Below are positions 1 through 13,400 of a stretch of DNA of 64,000 nt, one piece after another. Positions within the stretch are counted from its first letter, which is position 1; each line of letters starts with the position of its first letter. Below the pieces are notes generated by a model, which made no database searches, was not told the origin of the DNA, and was given only the letters and a program-made list of their open reading frames with translations. Source of the DNA: Sipunculus nudus (lineage: Eukaryota > Annelida > Sipuncula > Golfingiida > Sipunculidae). Where the stretch lies: contig CM049307.1 of assembly GCA_026874595.1 (NCBI GenBank), forward strand, positions 31,979,862 through 32,043,861, read 5' to 3'. The position numbers were made by a program, and so were the translations under genes.

Positions 1-736
1 CCACATTTTTAAAGGTCTCAAAAATAGAAAAAAAAATTCGTAAAAAATCGAAAAATATAGGTGGCACCACCAGTCTACAGAAACTGATGAAAAATCTCAT
101 GATTAATATGTATGTCAAAAATGATGACCATCAGTGATGTAGTTAATGAGATATTGAAGTTTTTGTATGAAATTTTTTACTATTCTGGGGGGTACTTTGG
201 GGCCCCATAGCTCAAAGTTTATGGGTAACAGAGACCTAATTTCTGGTTTCCATGGAGACTTTTCACAGGTCTCTCAGAATGTCAAGAATGAAGATTCTAG
301 GTCCAGTCTTTACGATTTGTTCCCTGTTAACAGATGTCCACATTTTTAAAGGTCTCAAAAATAGAGAAAAAAAATTTGTAAAAAATCGAAAAATACAGGT
401 GGCGCCACCAGTCTGCAGGAACTGATGGAACATCTCATGATCAATATGTATGCCAAAAATCATGACCATCAGTGATGTAGTTAATGAGATATTGAAGTTT
501 TTGTATGAAAATTTTTGACTATTCTGGGGGGTACTTTGGGGCCCCATAGCTCGAAGGACATGGGTAACAGAGACCTAATTCCAGGTTTCCAAGGAGATTT
601 TTCATGGACCTCTTTGGATGTAAAGTAAGAAGATTCCAGGTCCAGTGGTTACGATTTATGCCCTGTTAACAGCAGGACGGACGACGGACAAAGAGTGATC
701 GCTATAGCTCAGATGACTTACAGTCAGCTGAGCTAA
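1..736 (+). repeat. Family A1 repeat, right part: 337-bp tandem units and 3' hairpin
   Basis: The unit beginning CCACATTTTTAAAGGTCTC recurs at 1 and 338 (period 337), with GGTGGCACCACC-like palindromes in each. After a third, shorter part comes a GGACGGAC stretch and the 3' hairpin at 705-735: arms TAGCTCAGATGACT and AGTCAGCTGAGCTA, 13 of 14 pairs, 3-base loop. The left side continues outside the window. ORFs here are fortuitous. Confidence 0.85.
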
Positions 737-1318
737 CAATATGAAATCTAAGTGATATTGAATATCACCATAAAATAAAGAATATTTAAGTATTTTTTGG
801 AGACAAGATTACAATTACACAAAGAGCACATGACTGAAGCAATCAGACCTGCCTTCAGACTGGTTACAAAATGTACCATGGTACCATCCTTTGAATGAAC
901 AGTTAAAAGAGTTGAAGAAAAAACTATATCAATCAGAGAATTTAAGAGACTGATTTCAGTTGAGAGGAAATTTGTATCATGGGAGGAATCAATTGTATCA
1001 AACAGTAAATGCATTTCTTTTACATGCAAAAACTGATACAGAAACAGAGACTTTAGATACTGGGCTAAACAACAGCTATATATCCAAAGTGTGATTCATT
1101 TTTCAACAGGTGTATAAGGGGTTGAGATGATTACAGAAAACACGCAAGTTAAATTGAATCAAATTTAGGAATAATCAGCCAAAACAAGTTTTGGTCATGC
1201 TTACAAGGTGATTTATAGGTACATCTCAATACAACAGTGGACATTTGGGAAAGGAATACCAATTCATGACCACTGATGGATTTATAAATGATAGAATTGT
1301 GAATTATGTTCAACGTAC
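737..1318. other. SLC38A10 intron sequence, no feature seen
   Basis: AT-rich sequence left of exon 9. I looked here on the minus strand for the next SLC38A10 exon and found none with both homology and splice signals. An ORF at 748-1029 (minus) has no recognisable content. Confidence 0.5.
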
Positions 1319-1439
1319 TGTTTGGGAGGCAGATGCCTGCGATCAGGGTCAGTACCACAATAAGAACAGTGATGACCTTGAACTGAAGGTCAGGCATGTA
1401 GATACCACCTCCTCCAAAATTCTCATGTGGACTCTGTGC
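1319..1439 (-). CDS. SLC38A10: SLC38A10 coding exon 9
   Basis: Acceptor ACCTTCAG, donor GTACGT; 121 bp, residues 302-341 plus one base. It encodes GGGGIYMPDLQFKVI and a hydrophobic helix ending LIAGICLPN, matching GGYMPPLRFKALT...GGILIPN of SLC38A10. The preceding intron is 16.4 kb, but phases and homology are continuous, so I see no missing exon. The next exon was not found within 1-1318. Confidence 0.9.
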
Positions 1440-4400
1440 CTGAAGGTATAATAAATATGTATAAAAAATAATTGTATGAAACATTATAATGGCATATATG
1501 TGCTTGTCTGTTATACTTTTACCTAGATTTGGTAAAGTTTGGCTTAGCTCAAACAAGAAATGTACCAATTTTTAAATTTTTAAATAAATTTAAATAAAAT
1601 CTGCATTTATTAATCTCATTGTTTCAAGATTTACAGTTACTTTATATGAGCATATTTTTGTGCTGAAGAGATTAAACATATATAAATTAACATGACCAGA
1701 GGGCTAACTGATGACCCTAACCAAACCATAAACATGATTTTAATATTCACTCTGTGCAGAATATACACATTTCCATTCTTAAACATGTCTACCTTATTAA
1801 AGCATTCATCTCAACCGATTCTGTAAGCATTTTAGATAGACATACTGTATCTGTCTCAGAATTATTTACAAAGAAGAACTTTTGATAGACAATATACAGG
1901 TGTTCCAAAACACATTTGTACAAATATACTTTTTTACACACAATGTGAAAGTGCTAAAGTGTTAAATATAATCTTAATACACTGAAGAAGTTCAGTATTT
2001 GATTAAAGATATCAACCACATTTAGAGAACTACATTTTAAGAAGTATGAAGACTATTTAATACTTATATAAAGCAAAGAAATATATCCTTACATATTCGC
2101 AAAGGGACATAATATTTTTCATTAGAAAACACAAAGTAACTGTACTCAAGAATCAATAATAAAAAAACACCCCAGTAAATTAAAACATCTCATATATTAT
2201 CCACTGATATATCTAAAGCGGAAGCATTTTTTAATAAACCAGCATGTGACCTCAAATGATTCCCTCCTTACCCCGACTGAAAATATCCATAATATGCACT
2301 ACTCCTAATAATACCAATCATACAGTACCGTAAGCTTTTTTTCATTTGCAGGCAATTCAGAGCAACAGAGGCAACTGGCTTATAATTATAAGACCTAAAG
2401 AGTGCAGCTGGTGGGGTGGGGTAAAAGCTTGCAGGGAACCCCTGACAGTGATGCGTGATATCCAAAGATTCACCTATGTGGGGTAACATACACAGTGCTG
2501 ACACACTATCGTTTGAGGGAGTTGTTTTCTAGGTCCTATGATGGATCTGAATGCTCCATCACAGAAATGTTTATGATGTGGCCTTTTTTTCTATCATCTC
2601 TTTCACACAATATGACTTTGACACACACAATTTTGAAAGGTCGAAATAAATTGAAACAGCAGCAAAAAACTTGGTGATTTCAAAGCTTCCACTGATTTTC
2701 AAGTGGTACCTGACAGTAAACACTAGAGTTAAAACAAAACTGAAATGTACACAATTTTACATGTAGACCAACATGCAGACACTGACCAGCCATAATACCA
2801 GGACTAAGTTCTTCCAACAAAAGATGTTAAAGTATTTGTCACTTATTAAAACCAAACCACACCAACTTAGTATGGCTGATTTTTGTTATTTTACAAATGG
2901 TTCATACAGAATCCAAAAGCATGAGATGGCATTTCAGTTTAATGAAGCTCAAGATCAAAGGGATATTGATTTATCTGTCAATGAAACATTTAAAGGGACA
3001 TAATCAGGAGCAATAGTTGCCTATTCTTTCACTCTTTTATTTCAGTTTTGCTTTATACAAAAGTTTTCCAGTAAAACCATCCAAGCACACAGTCTCATTT
3101 TCTTCACATAAGACTGTAGAACACCTTGTTATAGCCCTGCTTGTTGGTAAACACAGTCTGTTTACCATAACAAGGCCGCGTGACCGGAGGTCCGATTAAG
3201 AGGGCCAACACGCGGCATTTCAGAAAGCTTGAACAAGTATTACATTTTTTGGACCAAGACAATCAGGGCATCTCTGGATTGGCACATGTTATGGCTCTGA
3301 ACAGCACTCTGCCCGACGTACTTTGTTTATGTTGACACCTGCTATCGCGCCTGGTTCGCAGACGGTTCAAGGCAATCATTTTGCTGGTACAGATTAATTT
3401 TAAAGGGAAGAAGCTATTTTTTGTGTTAACTCAACATGCTTTTTAGGTGATTGGGCCCTTTAAATATACATATTGATAAATACTATTATCAATAACAATC
3501 ATGGAAAGGGCTCCAGCCTCTGTTTTTTATCATATGTAGCACTATAGTTACAGTGAACTATGAAGCGGGCTGTTAGTATGTATGGATTCCCATCATTTCA
3601 TGAAAACAGAATTCCCCTTCCTCCCCGGAGGTTTTACTTCATAATCCATAGTACTTTTTTTCATTTATATTTCCATATAAGAACCAAACCAACCATCCAC
3701 AGGCTTTAAATGAATAACATATACCGATCATTTTCTTGTTGCCAATCACAGTCTGCATCTTTTTCTTTGAGGCATTTTTCTTTAATTCCCTAAACTTTCC
3801 TTAATTGGAAATGGGTAACACACTTTCCATGTTTTCCCTGATTTCGAGAATGACTGGGAATCCTGATGTGATACAATACATATCAATGTTCATTTGTGTT
3901 TTAAAATTGAACAAAGAGTGTGGTATTCTGTTAGTTATAAAACAATCCTGTTGAACTAATAATGTAAGTCCAATCATGATAAAAAAAAAATGTGCACACA
4001 GGACTGCAGATTTACATAACCAAATCATTCCCCACAGGAGCCATTGCTTCAAAGATCATGACCTTGCATGTCTCTGACCTTCATAACCTTGAACCAGCAT
4101 GACTCCAAACTTTATAACGACCTTATAAAGGTGATTAGAATCTTAACCCAGTGAATATTAAGAACTGTTCCACCTAATCTTAAAGTAAACTGATTTGAAA
4201 GACCAAAAAAAAGATCATTCAACAGTAAATTACATATAACTACAGATATAAGAAAAAATATTTATAAGACATGATGCAGGGCCCACTCCTTCAGGTGTGT
4301 ATCCCACTTATTAGACCATCAAACAATATTTATGTGGTTAACCTGGTAGGTTGCTGATAGAGAAAGGATAATATCTTAACACAAATAATATAGTTGAAGT

Positions 4401-7400
4401 TCTATAACTGAAATACATGTCTTTCAGAATGATGACGTAAGGTTAAAAATAAATACCAGTCTCTGAGAGAGAGAGAAAACGTGATACTAAAGATCTGTGT
4501 ACTGGTACATTTTCTTGTGATTCCAAAAAACACAGGAACTGTGAAGATAAACTCTGTGTAATATATCTGATAATAAAGTTAGATTTGTGTGAGAGCCTTT
4601 TTCCATGTGCTAGAAAACCAAGTGAATGAATGCTGAAAAAAATGTGCTGAATTTAGCTTTTCCATGTATGCTAAAACGTGCATGTTTCCACGGAATCCTC
4701 CCTTTGCGTGACTTGTTATCCCAAGTGTTCCTGGTGACATGTCGAGCATGTATCAGTTATATACAGTTCACTGTATTCATACATGCAGTTAAAATTTTTT
4801 ATTTATATGCAGAAATGTATAATTTCTATAACGGTAATGTGCTATTGACATACAGGTGGGGGTTGTAGTCAGTAATAAAATATTTAACCCCCCCACATAT
4901 ATTTATAATATCATTGAGGACAGGCAGAGCAGCAATAAATCTGTCACAATGGTTTAAGCTGGTAGGCTACAAGCAGACTGCAATCGCGTCCTAGAACTCC
5001 ACAAGAAGACTCACCCACACATGCATGGAAATGGGACACATGATTTTATCAGCCGAAAAAAAACGTGCATAGCACGATGTTCATTTTATGTGTTACCACC
5101 TGCATGTTAAAGGGATACATGATTTTTCTAGCGCAATTTTATCAGAGTTTTCACGCGCAAGGAAAAGGGCCCTGATATTTGTTAAAGTCAGATTATAATG
5201 ACACAGGAAACTCTTGAAAAACTGTGAGACATAGTGCTGAAAGGAATCGTTGAGGATACTTTTACAGCGGCACACAAGCTAACTACAGTTAGTCTTACCT
5301 CCGGGTTTATCTGTCATAACAGAGATTTCAAACTTATTAGAGACTGAAATTAATACACTGGAGACTCCACAGTGCCATAGTTACTCTGGTAAGCTTACAG
5401 ATAATGTGGTAAAGTCTAAATAAAATGTGACAATCAGCACCAGGTAGCTAAAAGTATAGTTTTTTAATCTGACATAAGTAACAGTGCACACTTTAAAAAA
5501 TGTATAAAAAGTATTTTGAAAACTACAAATCAATATCTAATATTCCTTTCTCACTGTAATGAACTTTTCAGGTTTTACACATTTAAACTCATATAACTGA
5601 AACTGGTTATGGGTGACAAATTTTAATAATTAAAGTTTCAAAAATATTATATGGAGTAGAGGTTTGTCTATCCAATCACTTTATCTGAAAAATTGTTGAT
5701 CAAAAATTGAAAACTGACATTTATCTGAAATAAAAAACAACTGAATATTGACAATTGTTTATTGAAAATCTGCATAATGGAAAAAAATATTTGGATCAGC
5801 AGTGCTATATAATGCCTAACAATAAAAGCACCCTACAACAAGTAGAAATTGTGAAAACACATTGCCCCACTGATCTGTGTCCTACTCGGTTCACCTTTAA
5901 TCAAGCAGTCAAGGCAGGGATGTTTAACAAGATTAAACAAAATGTCACCCATGACCCTGACTGTCAATCCAAAATTATATTTATACTGAACAGAGATGAT
6001 TACCAAATGATTCCTCACTTTTTTATTACATTCTTGCAGTTTTCCTAGTCCACTTTCTAGGTCATGGCCTGTAATTTGCTTTTTCAAAGCAGCTGTGCAT
6101 GACATGAGTTCAGTACGATGCTGATTGATTCTGTTTTTCCAGAGCTGTAAATTTGTCAGTATGTGATAATGTCTGCTCCCAGAAGCAGCTTGCCAATCAT
6201 GGCAAATCTTGGGGTTATCTTTAGCAAGATCACTTATCTTAACAAAAACCTTGCCCCTCAAGCTGTTCAGATTAAAGATACTCTACTTTATTAGAATAAA
6301 ACCAATAGAAGCAGCAATGTACCATGGTCTAACTGTATACCATAACCAACAACATGATGGGTGAATGGAGCAGTGACAATTTTGCCACCAGTCTGTGTGT
6401 GTTGGTGTGTGGGTATATCCTGGTTTACTAAGGGGTGGTGGGTATCATCTGTCTTAATTCCTGGATACATGGACCCCCATCATGCTCTAATAACAGTCAC
6501 ATAAATAAATAAACCAAAACAAACAAAAATGGGATGCATTATAACTTCAGCAAGCAATAAAAACAGGATAAAAACATGATGGACCCATAGAAATATGTCC
6601 TGGTGACAGACATTCACAACTGACAGTGGCAAGTTTAATGACACTCTGCAAACATTGAGTCATTTTCCAACTTAAACAGTGACAGCAGGAAACCATTGAT
6701 TGATTGACACTGCTATTAAGATAAAACTTTGGTTATCAGCATATGGTTTCTTCCTGAAAATGATCCTCTTTGAGGTTTGGTTAAAAAAAAATCCTTTATA
6801 TACTCTGTACTAAATCACCAAAAAATTAAGAATGAAATGTGAACAAAGTGGAACCAAACATAATGTACAACAAAAAAACCTTAAGTCACAATGTTGTAGA
6901 GATGAGGACATTTATTGAGAAAATAAAACTACAAGTGAACCTGACACTGAGCAAAACCTGTGAATTAGGATGAGGACTGTGCTGCTTGTTATGGTAAAAT
7001 ATAAACATTTAGAAATATATCTTATCTGTTCACAGGAAGGTGTTTCAAAATATAAATGGCCATGATGCTCAGGTGAAGACCAGCTACTTTGTACAAAGAC
7101 TAGATATCTACAACAACATGAAATGGTTGAGAAATTATTTGGACTTTTGTGTTTTTGAAAAATATACTCTTAACCCTAACTTGTCTAACAAATGACCCAT
7201 GGGTCATGACGCTCAGCTGACTGGGAAGAGATTTGCAAAAGGAAATTTTATCATCTGAATGGTAGTATATACCCATTCCACTGAAGCATCCAACAGATTA
7301 ACCAACAGGCCAAGACTGTGTCTGAATTTATGTCTAAAAATAGAGAAAATATGCGTAAACTTTAAAAAAAAATACAGATGGCTCCACCAGTCTGCAGAAA

Positions 7401-10400
7401 CTAATAAAACACTTAATGGTCAATATCCATGCAAAGAATCATGGTGATCACTGCATTAGTTGTTCAGATACTTCAGCTTTTGTATCAAATTTTCCATTAT
7501 TCTGAGGGATACTTCAGAGTCCTTTAGCTTGAAGGATACGGGTAACAAAGACCTTATTTCAGATTTCCACAGACACTTTTCATGGGCCTCCTTGCATGAC
7601 AAGAATGAATATTAAAGGTGCAGTTGTTACAATTTGTGCCGCGTTAACAGATGACAGCATCCTTAAAGGTCTCAAAAATAGAGAAAAAAATTTGAAAAAT
7701 TGAATAAAATATAGGTGGCACCACCAGTCTGCAGAAACTGATGAAACACTCCATAATCAATATCCATGCAAAGAATCATGGTGATCTCTGCCTTAGTTGT
7801 TCAGATACTTCAGCTTTTGTATCAAATTTTCCATTATTCTGAGGGATACTATGGAATCCTATAGCTTGAAGGATATTGGCAACAGAGACCAATTTTCAAG
7901 TTTCCACAGACACCTTTCATGGGCCTCTTTGCATGACAAGAATGAAGATTCTAGGTGCAGTTGTTACAATTTGTGCCATGTTAACAGATGACAGCATCCT
8001 TAAAGGTCTCAAAAATAGAGAAAACTAGATGTGTCGGAACGACACGAATGCCCCCGCCTGGGGCAAATTAGAAACATTTGTTAAATTTTGAAAATTTTTT
8101 TAAGTTCAGGAGGTGTTGTAAGGTCAAAAGTAGGTCAACAAGGGCAAAATGCTCGATCTGTAACGGGTCATTATCAAGCAACACACCAAAAATCAGGCCA
8201 GTATCTGCAGGCATTGTGAAAAAAAGTCCATACATGTGCATTTTCCATAAAAATTTCTGTCTTTGATGAAATTTTCTATGTTTAGGAGCCATAAAACAAT
8301 CAAAAGTAGGTCAACCGGGACTAAACGTGAACTCGATCTGTAACTGTCATTATCTGCCCATACATATAAAATCAGGGTGGTATCTGCAGGCATTGAGGAA
8401 AAAAAGTCAGTACATATGCATTTGTTATGAAAATTTCTATTTTTCATGAAACTTTCTATGTTCAGGAGCAGTCAAATGGTCAAAAGAAGGTCAACTGGGA
8501 CAAAACAAGAACTTGACCTGTAACTGGTCATTATCTACCTACACAACAAAAATCAGGCCCATATCTGCAGGCACTGCAAAAAAAAGTCAGTACATGTGCA
8601 CTTTTTCATGAAATTTTCTATGTAAGAGCATCGTCAAACAGTCAAAATTAGGTCAACAAGGACAAAACAAGAACTTGATCTGCAACTGGTCATTATCTGC
8701 CCACACACCAAAAATCAGACCAATATCTGCAAGCATTGTGAAAAAAAGTCTGTACATGTGTATTTGTCATGAAAATTTCTATTTTTCATGAAATTTTCTA
8801 TGTTCAGGAGCCGTAAAACGGTCAAAAGTAGGTCAACTGGGACGAAACGCGAACTCCACCTGTAACTGGTCATTATCTGCCAACACACAAAAAATCAGGC
8901 CAATATCTGCAGGCACTGCGAAAAAAAAGTCTGTACATGTGTATTTGTCATGAAAATTTATATTTTTCATGAAATTTTCTAAGTTTAGGAGCCGTAAAAC
9001 AGTCAAAAGTAGGTCAACCGGGATGAAACGCGAACTCTATCTGTTATTTGTCATTATCTACCTACACAACAAACATCAGGCCAATATCTGCAAGCATTGC
9101 GAAAAAAAGTCCATACATGTGTATTTGTCATGAAAATTTCTATTTTTCATGAAATTTTCTATGTTCAGGAGCCGTAAAACGGTCAAAAGTAGGTCAACTG
9201 GGACGAAACGCGAACTCCACCTGTAACTGGTCATTATCTGCCAACACACAAAAAATCAGGCCAATATCTGCAGGCACTGCGAAAAAAAAGTCTGTACATG
9301 TGTATTTGTCATGAAAATTTCTATTTTTCATGAAATTTTCTAAGTTTAGGAGCCGTAAAACAGTGAAAAGTAGGTCAACCGGGATGAAACGCGAACTCTA
9401 TCTGTTATTTGTCATTATCTACCTACACAACAAACATCAGGCCAATATCTGCAAGCATTGCGAAAAAAAGTCCATACATGTGTATTTGTCATGAAAATTT
9501 CTATTTTTCATGAAATTTTCTAAGTTTAGGAGCCGTAAAACAGTCAAAAGTAGGTCAACTGGGACGAAACATGAACTCGATCTGTTATTTGTCATTATCT
9601 ACCGACACACCAAAAATCAGGCCAATATCTGCAGGCATTGCGAAAAAAAGTCTGTACAACTGTTTGATTTCAGAATGACGGAAGGACGGAATGACGGACA
9701 TGGGTAAAACTATATGCCCCGGCCACTTTGTGGCGGGGGCATAAAAATGGGAAAAATTGAATAAAATATAGGTGGCACCGCCAGACTGAAGAAACTGATG
9801 AAACACTCCATAATCAATATCCATGCAAAGAATCATGGTGATCTCTGCATTAGTTGTTCAGATACTTCAGCTTTTGTATCAAATTGTCCATTATTCTGAG
9901 GGATACTTCGGAGTTCTATAGCTTGAAGGATATGGGAAACAAAGACCTTATTTCAGGTTTCCAAAGACACTTTTCATGGGCCTCCCTGCATGACAAGAAT
10001 GAATATACTGGGTCCAGTTGTTACAATTTGTACCCTGTTGAATGATAACCACATCTTTAAAGGTCTCAAAAAGAGAAAAAAAATTGTAAAAATTTGAGGT
10101 GGCACATCCAGTCTGCAGAAACTGATGGAACACCTCATGATCAATATGTATGCCAAAAATCATGACCATCAGTGTTGTAGTTATTGAGATACTGCAGTTT
10201 TTGTATCAAATTTTTCATTATTCTGGGGGGGGGGGTATTTTGGAGCTATACAGCTTAAAGGATATGGGTAACAGAGACCTAATTTCAGGTTTCCATGGAG
10301 ACTTTTCATGGGTCTCCCTGTGTATCAAGAATGAAGATTCTAGGTTAAGTTTTAATGATTTGTGCCCTGTTAACAGATGTTCATATCTTTAAAGGTCTCA

Positions 10401-13400
10401 AAATAGAGGAAAAAAAATCTTAAAAAAAACGGAACAAATACAGGTGGTGCCACCAGTCTGCAGGATTTGATGAAACACTCCATGATCAATATGTATGCCA
10501 AAAATCATGACCATCAGTGATGTAGTTAGTGATATTTAAGTTTTTGTATGAAATTTTTTAATGTTCTGGGGAGTACTTTTGGGCCCCGTAGCTCGAAGGA
10601 TATGGGTAACAGAGACCTAATTTCTGGTATCCAAGGAGATTTTTCATGGACCTCTCAGAATGTCAAGAATGAAGATTCTAGGTCCAGGGGTTACAATTTT
10701 TGCCTGGTTAATGGACGGACAGACGGACGACAGACAAAGAGTGATCACTATAGCTCAGATGACTTACAGTCAGCTGAGCTAACAAAATGTGGAAGCTCGT
10801 ACAAAAGTTGCACTGAACACTGTTCACTTGAAAAGGACCATTGTGTCTGAATTTCAGAAAACCTGAAACTGTACACTATGTAAGGAATACCTCTTAGTTC
10901 TGTGACTGAAATTCAAAGTGTTGAATGGTCAGCTAAGAAAAACTGCTTAATCTATATGCTTAAATTATGTCCACTTTTTCTTTAACAAATAGTTAGTAAA
11001 ATTAACACTCATATCAAATGTTAGTATGGAGACTAAAAAGGTCTTATTTCCACAAGCAGGCACAAAACATCACCAAAAATATGTAAAAGAAACTGTTATC
11101 TACTAATTAAGAGCATACAGAAGAAATTCTGAAATTCTCTAAAATGTAAAATTATTACAATTCCTATATGCAGTTATCAATAAAATCAAAGACTATGTTC
11201 AACTTCAAGCAACTTCTACCAACTAACAGTTAGAACAGCAAAATCTGAATAATAGAAGTAGATAATTTTATTTGTAAAGCAGTTTATATTGTCAATGAAT
11301 TAGAGAAAGTAACATTGATCAACTGAAGCAGAACACATGATATCAGTAGTTACATTGTGATACTGACTAGTCAACCCTATTATCACACATCAGTGAATGA
11401 ACTTTCAGAATACACACAGGAACAGTATATGATTCTATATCACTCTCAGTGACAACACTTGTTAAAAGCACAAATCAGAACAGGCACTTGTGCAGTGAAA
11501 AAATCGACAATGAGTGAAAACTGGGAGTAAACAAACTTAAACCAGAGAGGTGAACTGCCAACCGACTTGTACAGAGAGGTCCCAATTTTACCAGAGTGCA
11601 AAAGCAACAGAATAAAATCCCCTCACCTCCTCGGGCGGCTGTCAAACATTGTACAGACATGATATATCATTAGTAATCATAGATCCACACTGACACCTAT
11701 CAACCCGATGTCATGCTCCAAGCAAACAGAAACTTAACCACTGAAATTCTGAACACTTATGTATGTATCATGCAAAAGATACATCAAATCATCAAATTTA
11801 TCAAAAATCTGTTTTCACATGATGTTTAGTATTCTCAAAATATTAAGTTAAACCTAAATTCATTTGTCAAATGTAAAACAGCTTGCTGGTCTTCTCAATA
11901 TAAAACAAAATTTCACTCACACCATATTTGATTTATGTACAGTTTTAAAAGGAAGTTTTAATATAGAAGTTGCAGACTAAACCTACCATCCCTACCATCC
12001 AAGCAGCCAATGACAGATGGCAGCACTCAAAAAGGTAACAGCCATCTGGCTATTGGTGTTCACGATAACCTCCCCATACAAGTGGTTTAGCATTAAGTTT
12101 TATTTCTATTCAGATACATAATCTAGGCTTTATTGACAATCGGTATCAGAAAATACAATACAACTGTCCAATCAGACTTTTTTTCATATTTTTAATGAGG
12201 TTCACTTTTGATGACATCAAAACCCGGAACTATAAATTTTATTAAAGTTTACCTCTGGTATTTTCATAGTAATGAACAGTATTTCAAAATGAACCCCTAA
12301 AATTTATCCATCACACAGTTAATTACCTGTCTACAGTTAAAACATGAATCTATTAATAGAAGGTAAATGAGCTAATATCAGTTGATAGTACAGTGGATCA
12401 TCTTGCCCAGATACCCATTAATAAATACAAGTGCATAATTCATTATTAACTCACAACATAAGTGTCATATCTTCTTCCCTGTCAAATGCATGACATGTTT
12501 AACATGGACATATTTCATGTTTTATCCAATTCATAGAAACATGTTTTATCAAATTAATATGAAGATCTGCAATACTATACTATGTTCAACAGTGGGTGCC
12601 CATTGAAATTTGCTGATCTATTCTTAAACTCGTAGATCAGATCCTGAAAGTAAGCTGCAATAAAGGAATGAAGCACATGTCACTTGGTCAAAAGATTAAG
12701 AAGAAACAGGAAGTTGCAAAATATAAATATTGGTTTTTGTTACATAGTTGTTCATCTCATGCATATTAGACCTTTGCTCCTGTCAGCTTTAGCATCAAAT
12801 TGTGATAACAATTACGTTTATGAGATTATCACCAATTTTCAATGGCACCCACTGATGGAACAGACTATAACAGGAGGTCAGGGTTGTTTTATGTGATATA
12901 CTTCAATGGCTGTATCCATACTAGGAAATAATCTGGATTGTCAATAAGACTGTCTGGTACTCCAACCACACAAGGCCAGGAATCCACAAGAGTCCAGTTA
13001 ACTGTATTGAAGTCTATTTGAAAGGTGGTTTACAGTAGCTGGATTTACTTTAGGCTGGTTTACAGTAAACTGGTTCCTAGTGCCTACAAGCTAATTCTTC
13101 TCTAGTTTAGTAACTTTGAACAGTCAATCAGCTTTGTATGATGGAAGATGCTATGCCTTTTGCAAGATAGCATATGGTCTGATACACCCATGGTAGCAAC
13201 GAGGTTGAAATACTGCTCACCCTGTCATTGTGATATCAAACATGCTAGTCAACAAATGATTTAATTGTATGCATTTCTTAAAGGTACAACTATCATTCTA
13301 CTGGTCTATAATTTACTGCAAAATAGTTAATATGTGAAGAAAAAAAAAACAAGGGACCTATGGGTCACGGCGCTCAGCTGTTATATGATAAAAAAATATG

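Noticed and set aside
748-1029. Candidate SLC38A10 exon 10
   Set aside because: No match to the membrane helix expected after LPN, and no acceptor in the required phase.
3340-3400. Possible tRNA B-box (GGTTCGCAGAC, GGTTCAAGGC)
   Set aside because: No A-box or cloverleaf at proper spacing.
8000-9750. Regularly spaced repeats as a possible CRISPR array
   Set aside because: Units are 180 bp of continuous similarity, not short repeats with unique spacers, and the host is a eukaryote.
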